From BP-133 sp040756995 (GTDB taxonomy: Bacteria; Actinomycetota; Acidimicrobiia; IMCC26256; BP-133): a stretch of DNA of 64,000 nucleotides. The position numbers and the translations under genes are program-made. Each line of letters begins with the position of its first letter. Position 1 is the stretch's first letter. Location: contig JBFLYK010000018.1 in the NCBI GenBank assembly GCA_040756995.1, positions 1-64,000 on the forward strand. The letters are read 5' to 3'. Under the pieces are notes generated by a model. The model was not told the DNA's origin. It did not search any database and saw only the letters and a program-made list of their open reading frames with translations. Below are positions 59,734 to 64,000 of the stretch, piece after piece.

Positions 59734-61173
59734 GTGCTCGGGACGGAACGCCCGCGATCGGCGGCTCCTGACGTCGCGACCACCGAGGCCGCGACCGTCG
59801 AGGCCGCGGGGACGGAGCCGGCGCGGGCCGACGCCACCGACCGGCGCCGCCGGAAGCGGGCGGTGCGGGACAGCCGGGTGGCCGCCGAGCGGTTCGTGTC
59901 CTGGGTGCGCCTGGCCATCTCGATGTCGATGGCGGTCATCGTGGCCGTCGGGGAGCGCGACCGCGTGCCCTACCCCCGGGCGGCGTGGATCGTCCTGGCC
60001 ACCTGCATCGTCTACGCCTGGCTGGCCTTCCTGAAAACGACCCGCGACGCCCGCCGGGGGGAGACCAACCTCTGGACGGCCTGGGCGCTGTCGGCCCTGA
60101 GCGGGATCCTCGTCGCCGCCGCGGCGGCGGTCACCGGCGCGGCCGAGAGCCCGATCATTCCCGTGGCCATCACGGTCGTGATCACCGCCGCCATCCGCTT
60201 CGACCTGGCCCGGTCGCTGGCCGTCGCCGCGGCCATGGCGACGTCACTGTCGGCCGCCATCCTCTGGGTCCCGGAGCCACCGGTGCCGTGGAACGACCGG
60301 ATCCGGGACGCCGCCTGGTGGTCATGGCTGATGATCGCCGTGGCGCTCCTCGTCGGCGTGCTGTCCCGGGCCGCCGATCTCGCCCGCCAGGCCCGGGCCG
60401 AGGCGGAGGCCGAAGCGGAGGCCGAGCACCGCCGGCTCGACGAGGAGCACCGGCTGCGCCTCCACCTCGAAGGGGTGGACCAGGCCCGGCGGGACTTCCT
60501 CCACGCCCTGGCCCACGACTTCCGGACGCCGATCGCCTCGATCGAGGCGCTGTCGACGGCGCTGGCCCGCCGTTCGGCCGACCTCGACCCGCAGGAACGG
60601 GCCGACCTGGCCGGGCTGATCGAGCGCCATGCCCGGCACCTCTCGGCCATGCTCGGCGAGGTGCGGGAAGTCGCCGTGCGGGAGTCACTGGGAGCTGACC
60701 GGCGGGTGGAGCTGGCCGACGTGTACATGCCCGACCTGGTGCACTCGGCGGGCGCCGCCGCCGGCCTGGAAGCGGACCGCCTGCTGTCGTCGATCGACGA
60801 CGACCTCAACCTCCTGCACACCGACGGCGACAAGATGATGCGGATCCTCACCAACCTGCTGGAGAACGCCAACAAGCACTCGCCGGCCGTCGAGTCGGTC
60901 GAGGTGAGCCTGGCCCGGCGAGACGGGTCCATCGAGCTGTCGGTCCTCGACCGGGGGCCGGGCATGCCGGCCGAGTTCGCTCCCCGGGCGTTCGAGAAGT
61001 CGGCGTCGTACGGGCCGCACCGCTCGACGGGGCTCGGCATGTGGATCGTGGCCCAGCTGGTGGAGTCACTGCAGGGAACGGTGTGGGCGGAGCCGCGTCC
61101 CGGCGGCGGCCTCGCCGTCCGGGCCCGCTTCCCGGTCGGCGCCACGATGTCGGTCCCGACCGTCGGCCCCTGA
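59734..61173 (+). CDS. membrane sensor histidine kinase, 479 aa
   Basis: About six N-terminal helices (residues 55-205) form the sensor, followed by an Ala/Glu coiled coil (RAEAEAEAEAEHRRLDEEH) and a complete kinase core: HDFRTPIASIEAL (phosphoacceptor His), NLLENANKHS (N box), DRGPGM (G1) and TGLGMWIVAQLV (G2). No response regulator is adjacent, so it is an orphan in this window. The GTG start has GGGGGAGG 6-9 nt upstream. Confidence 0.92.
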   Translation: MLGTERPRSAAPDVATTEAATVEAAGTEPARADATDRRRRKRAVRDSRVAAERFVSWVRLAISMSMAVIVAVGERDRVPYPRAAWIVLATCIVYAWLAFLKTTRDARRGETNLWTAWALSALSGILVAAAAAVTGAAESPIIPVAITVVITAAIRFDLARSLAVAAAMATSLSAAILWVPEPPVPWNDRIRDAAWWSWLMIAVALLVGVLSRAADLARQARAEAEAEAEAEHRRLDEEHRLRLHLEGVDQARRDFLHALAHDFRTPIASIEALSTALARRSADLDPQERADLAGLIERHARHLSAMLGEVREVAVRESLGADRRVELADVYMPDLVHSAGAAAGLEADRLLSSIDDDLNLLHTDGDKMMRILTNLLENANKHSPAVESVEVSLARRDGSIELSVLDRGPGMPAEFAPRAFEKSASYGPHRSTGLGMWIVAQLVESLQGTVWAEPRPGGGLAVRARFPVGATMSVPTVGP

Positions 61174-61205
61174 ACCCTTCGGGCCGTTCGTCCCGATTGA
61201 AAAAA

Positions 61206-61376
61206 ATGTCCATTTCGGGAGGAATGAACCTTTTTCCCGGCGAACTGTTCTGGAGATCGTCAACGGCGGCGGGAGCGATGGAAGCGGTGGTGGTGGAGAC
61301 CACGGCGGACACTCGCCGACTGCAGCGGCGACCGAGGCCCGCACGTGCGGAGTCGTCTGCGCAGACCTTGGTCTGA
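61206..61376 (+). CDS. possible small protein, 56 aa
   Basis: A frame starting MSISGGMNLFPGELFWRSST runs to a TGA at 61376, behind the kinase gene. The A-run just upstream is not a ribosome site, and the second ATG lies too close to GGGAGGA. Composition is Arg/Ala-rich in the second half. It could be a small protein or part of an untranslated RNA. Confidence 0.25.
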   Translation: MSISGGMNLFPGELFWRSSTAAGAMEAVVVETTADTRRLQRRPRPARAESSAQTLV

Positions 61377-61416
61377 CAACTGTGGCGGAGAACTCGTCAG
61401 ACAAGCCGCCGGGGCG

Positions 61417-61451
61417 GTGGGGGGTTGGAGCGGAAGGCTCCGGCCCCCCAC
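61417..61451. terminator. strong bidirectional terminator hairpin
   Basis: GTGGGGGGTTGGAGC (61417-61431) pairs with GCTCCGGCCCCCCAC (61437-61451) around a GGAAG loop, with two G-T wobbles. It lies between the rightward histidine kinase region and the leftward DUF4404 gene. Confidence 0.8.
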
Positions 61452-61456
61452 TCATT

Positions 61457-61711
61457 TCAGATGCCGGCGGACGACAGGGCCTGGATCGCCTGGCGGAGTG
61501 ACTGGGCCAGTGTGGGGTGCTCGGATTCGAACTGGATCTCGGCCTTCTCCAACGAGTCGACGAGCCCGGTGTGCTCGCTTTGCCGGGTGCGTTCGAGCCG
61601 CTGTTCCACCTCCTGGTGGAGGCGGGTCAGCTCTTCCCGTTCCTCGTCGTGCTTCGACCGCTTGATGGCGGCCGACAGCTCGTCGAGCAGATGACGCAGG
61701 TGCTGTTCCAC
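61457..61711 (-). CDS. DUF4404-family protein, 84 aa
   Basis: Short coiled-coil protein: VEQHLRHLLDELSAAIKRS, then a long Glu/Arg helix (EELTRLHQEVEQRLERTR) and a conserved tail (PTLAQSLRQAIQALSSAGI). It starts with GTG 61711, 10 nt after the ettA stop, so it is in the same transcript. Function unknown. Confidence 0.85.
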   Translation of the reverse strand: MEQHLRHLLDELSAAIKRSKHDEEREELTRLHQEVEQRLERTRQSEHTGLVDSLEKAEIQFESEHPTLAQSLRQAIQALSSAGI

Positions 61712-61721
61712 GGGCGCGACG

Positions 61722-63398
<1,677 letters not shown>

Positions 63399-63442
63399 GG
63401 CTGCCGACCCTACAGGTGCACCGGCGGGGGCGGACGCGCAAC

Positions 63443-63465
63443 GGCCCCGACGCTGAGCCGGGGCC
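63443..63465 (-). terminator. ettA leader hairpin near the start codon
   Basis: GGCCCCG (63443-63449) pairs with CGGGGCC (63459-63465) around a 9-nt loop. Being between promoter and gene, it would act as an attenuator if it terminates; there is no T-run. Confidence 0.35.
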
Positions 63466-63551
63466 GCTGCATGGGATCTTGCTGTTCAGGTGGACCGTCG
63501 CCCGGAGCTCCGTGAAAGAGTCGTTCCCGGACGGCGGCTGGACCTGTATCT

Positions 63552-63585
63552 CAGGCCAGCCGATCGGTGTGAATCGGCCGGCCTG
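63552..63585 (-). other. ettA leader 13-bp hairpin
   Basis: CAGGCCAGCCGAT and ATCGGCCGGCCTG pair along 13 positions (12 Watson-Crick pairs and one position that is a G-T wobble in the leftward transcript), loop of 8 nt. It directly follows the tiny frame. Confidence 0.55.
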
Positions 63586-63586
63586 T

Positions 63587-63625
63587 CTAGCGGGGCGGAG
63601 TTCCCTCCTCGCTAGAAGCCGTCAT
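63587..63625 (-). CDS. possible leader peptide, 12 aa
   Basis: ATG 63625 has AAGGAGG 12 nt upstream and the frame ends at TAG 63587, giving MTASSEEGTPPR. The codons overlap a hairpin arm. Too short for statistics; supported only by the ribosome site and position before ettA. Confidence 0.25.
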   Translation of the reverse strand: MTASSEEGTPPR

Positions 63626-63783
63626 CGTCGGTTCCAACCTCCTTCGTGGTGAGGAGTCGGTTCCCTACGGTCCCACCAAGCCCGAAGCGCTCTGCTGCGC
63701 TTGCGCGTGCGTTAGCGGTGCGTCCACCTAATCAACGTCCGGGGCGCGGAGTCAAGACCTCGCGACAGGTTTGCTGCGATTTC

Positions 63784-64000
63784 TTATGAACGGTTTGTTT
63801 CGGCGAGGTTTGCGTAAGTATCGAGGACCTTGAACGCTTCTGGGGCTTCCACCGGCGGGAGGCTGAACAGCACGCGGTCGACGCCCGACGCGGCGTAGTG
63901 GTCGAGAACCTCGGGGTCGGGACGGGCCCCGAAGACGCTCACCGGGATCGGCGGCCGGCCCCGCTCGGCGGCCATCTCCCGCAGCCGTTGGGTGCCCTCG
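63784..64000 (-). CDS. C-terminal part of an LLM-class F420-dependent oxidoreductase (partial)
   Basis: Only the last 71 codons are inside the window; the gene continues beyond the right edge. The tail EGTQRLREMAAERGRPPIPV followed by FGARPDPEVLDHYAASGVDR and LFSLPPV is typical of the final strands and helices of luciferase-like F420 enzymes of actinobacteria. The substrate is unknown. Confidence 0.8.
   Translation of the reverse strand, partial: EGTQRLREMAAERGRPPIPVSVFGARPDPEVLDHYAASGVDRVLFSLPPVEAPEAFKVLDTYANLAETNRS

Larger units (their letters stand above)
63399..63783 (-). promoter_or_regulatory. structured leader region of ettA
   Basis: This 385-bp gap holds no normal gene. Reading leftward: a tiny frame (63625-63587, 12 codons, MTASSEEGTPPR) behind AAGGAGG; a hairpin overlapping it (TCTAGCG/CGCTAGA); a 13-bp stem (63552-63564 with 63573-63585); CCGTC/GACGG; and GGCCCCG/CGGGGCC (63443-63465) about 45 nt before ettA. 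A TTGACT near 63754 may be the -35. The arrangement resembles a translation-sensing attenuator. Confidence 0.4.

Noticed and set aside
63601..63690. tRNA or tmRNA end suggested by GGTTC and CCACCA-like strings
   Set aside because: No acceptor-stem pairing or T-arm can be drawn; the strings do not fall at the right spacing.

Overview
The window is a strongly G+C-rich, densely coded stretch of what looks like an actinobacterial chromosome, most likely class Acidimicrobiia. That placement is inference. It rests on secreted proteins ending in GYW-x(n)-FGDA repeats, an F420-type (LLM) oxidoreductase, DUF3817, two P450s, a Gram-positive-type LexA box at dinB, and many starts lacking a Shine-Dalgarno site but carrying a TANNNT box 5-8 nt upstream (leaderless transcripts). 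No rRNA, tRNA, CRISPR array, integrase or intact insertion sequence was found.

Layout. 1-3.7 kb: small regulatory genes (a rhodanese/MarR divergent pair, a three-gene cassette with a very small overlapping gene) mixed with hairpin repeats and a tandem duplication. 3.9-8.4 kb: secreted and membrane proteins, an ECF sigma/membrane anti-sigma pair followed by a cupredoxin, and a Tat-exported purple acid phosphatase. 8.4-14.6 kb: a membrane PAS-GGDEF-EAL protein, a coupled alkylation-repair glycosylase and SNF2/SWIM helicase, and a coupled rhodanese lipoprotein/cupredoxin pair. 14.7-20.4 kb: a large delta-60 repeat protein, a lipoprotein, small membrane proteins and AmrS. 20.7-26 kb: a split FluG-like amidohydrolase/glutamine synthetase pair, LexA-boxed dinB and a stand-alone (p)ppGpp hydrolase. 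26-30.8 kb: FIST sensor plus GAF-GGDEF-EAL, and a methyltransferase. 31-39 kb: two very large surface proteins facing each other, sharing a homologous C-terminal domain across a strong terminator; the second has lost its 5' end. 39-49 kb: metabolic genes (amidohydrolase, GH43, LmbE-type deacetylase, two P450s, acyl-CoA ligase, GH16, psuG). 49.5-53.4 kb: exported hydrolase, encapsulated ferritin plus encapsulin, and a GH26-type hydrolase. 53.5-64 kb: acyl-CoA ligase, fatty acid desaturase with divergent PaaX-like regulator, membrane glycosyltransferase, ROK kinase, orphan histidine kinase, DUF4404, ettA behind a structured leader, and the end of an LLM oxidoreductase.

Working units supported by overlap or spacing: sigma/anti-sigma(/cupredoxin); tag with the SNF2 helicase (GTGA overlap); rhodanese lipoprotein with cupredoxin (ATGA overlap); FIST with GGDEF-EAL; EncFtn with encapsulin (ATGA overlap); P450 with psuG (2-nt gap); amidohydrolase with a two-helix membrane protein (GTGA overlap); GS with amidohydrolase. 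The least explained signals are a family of nested hairpins with GGCGTTC/GAACGCC arms, one pair of which covaries; the 5'-truncated Fn3 gene fused in frame behind another gene's stop codon; the inverted homologous domains at 33.7-35.3 kb; and the small-ORF/hairpin leader of ettA.
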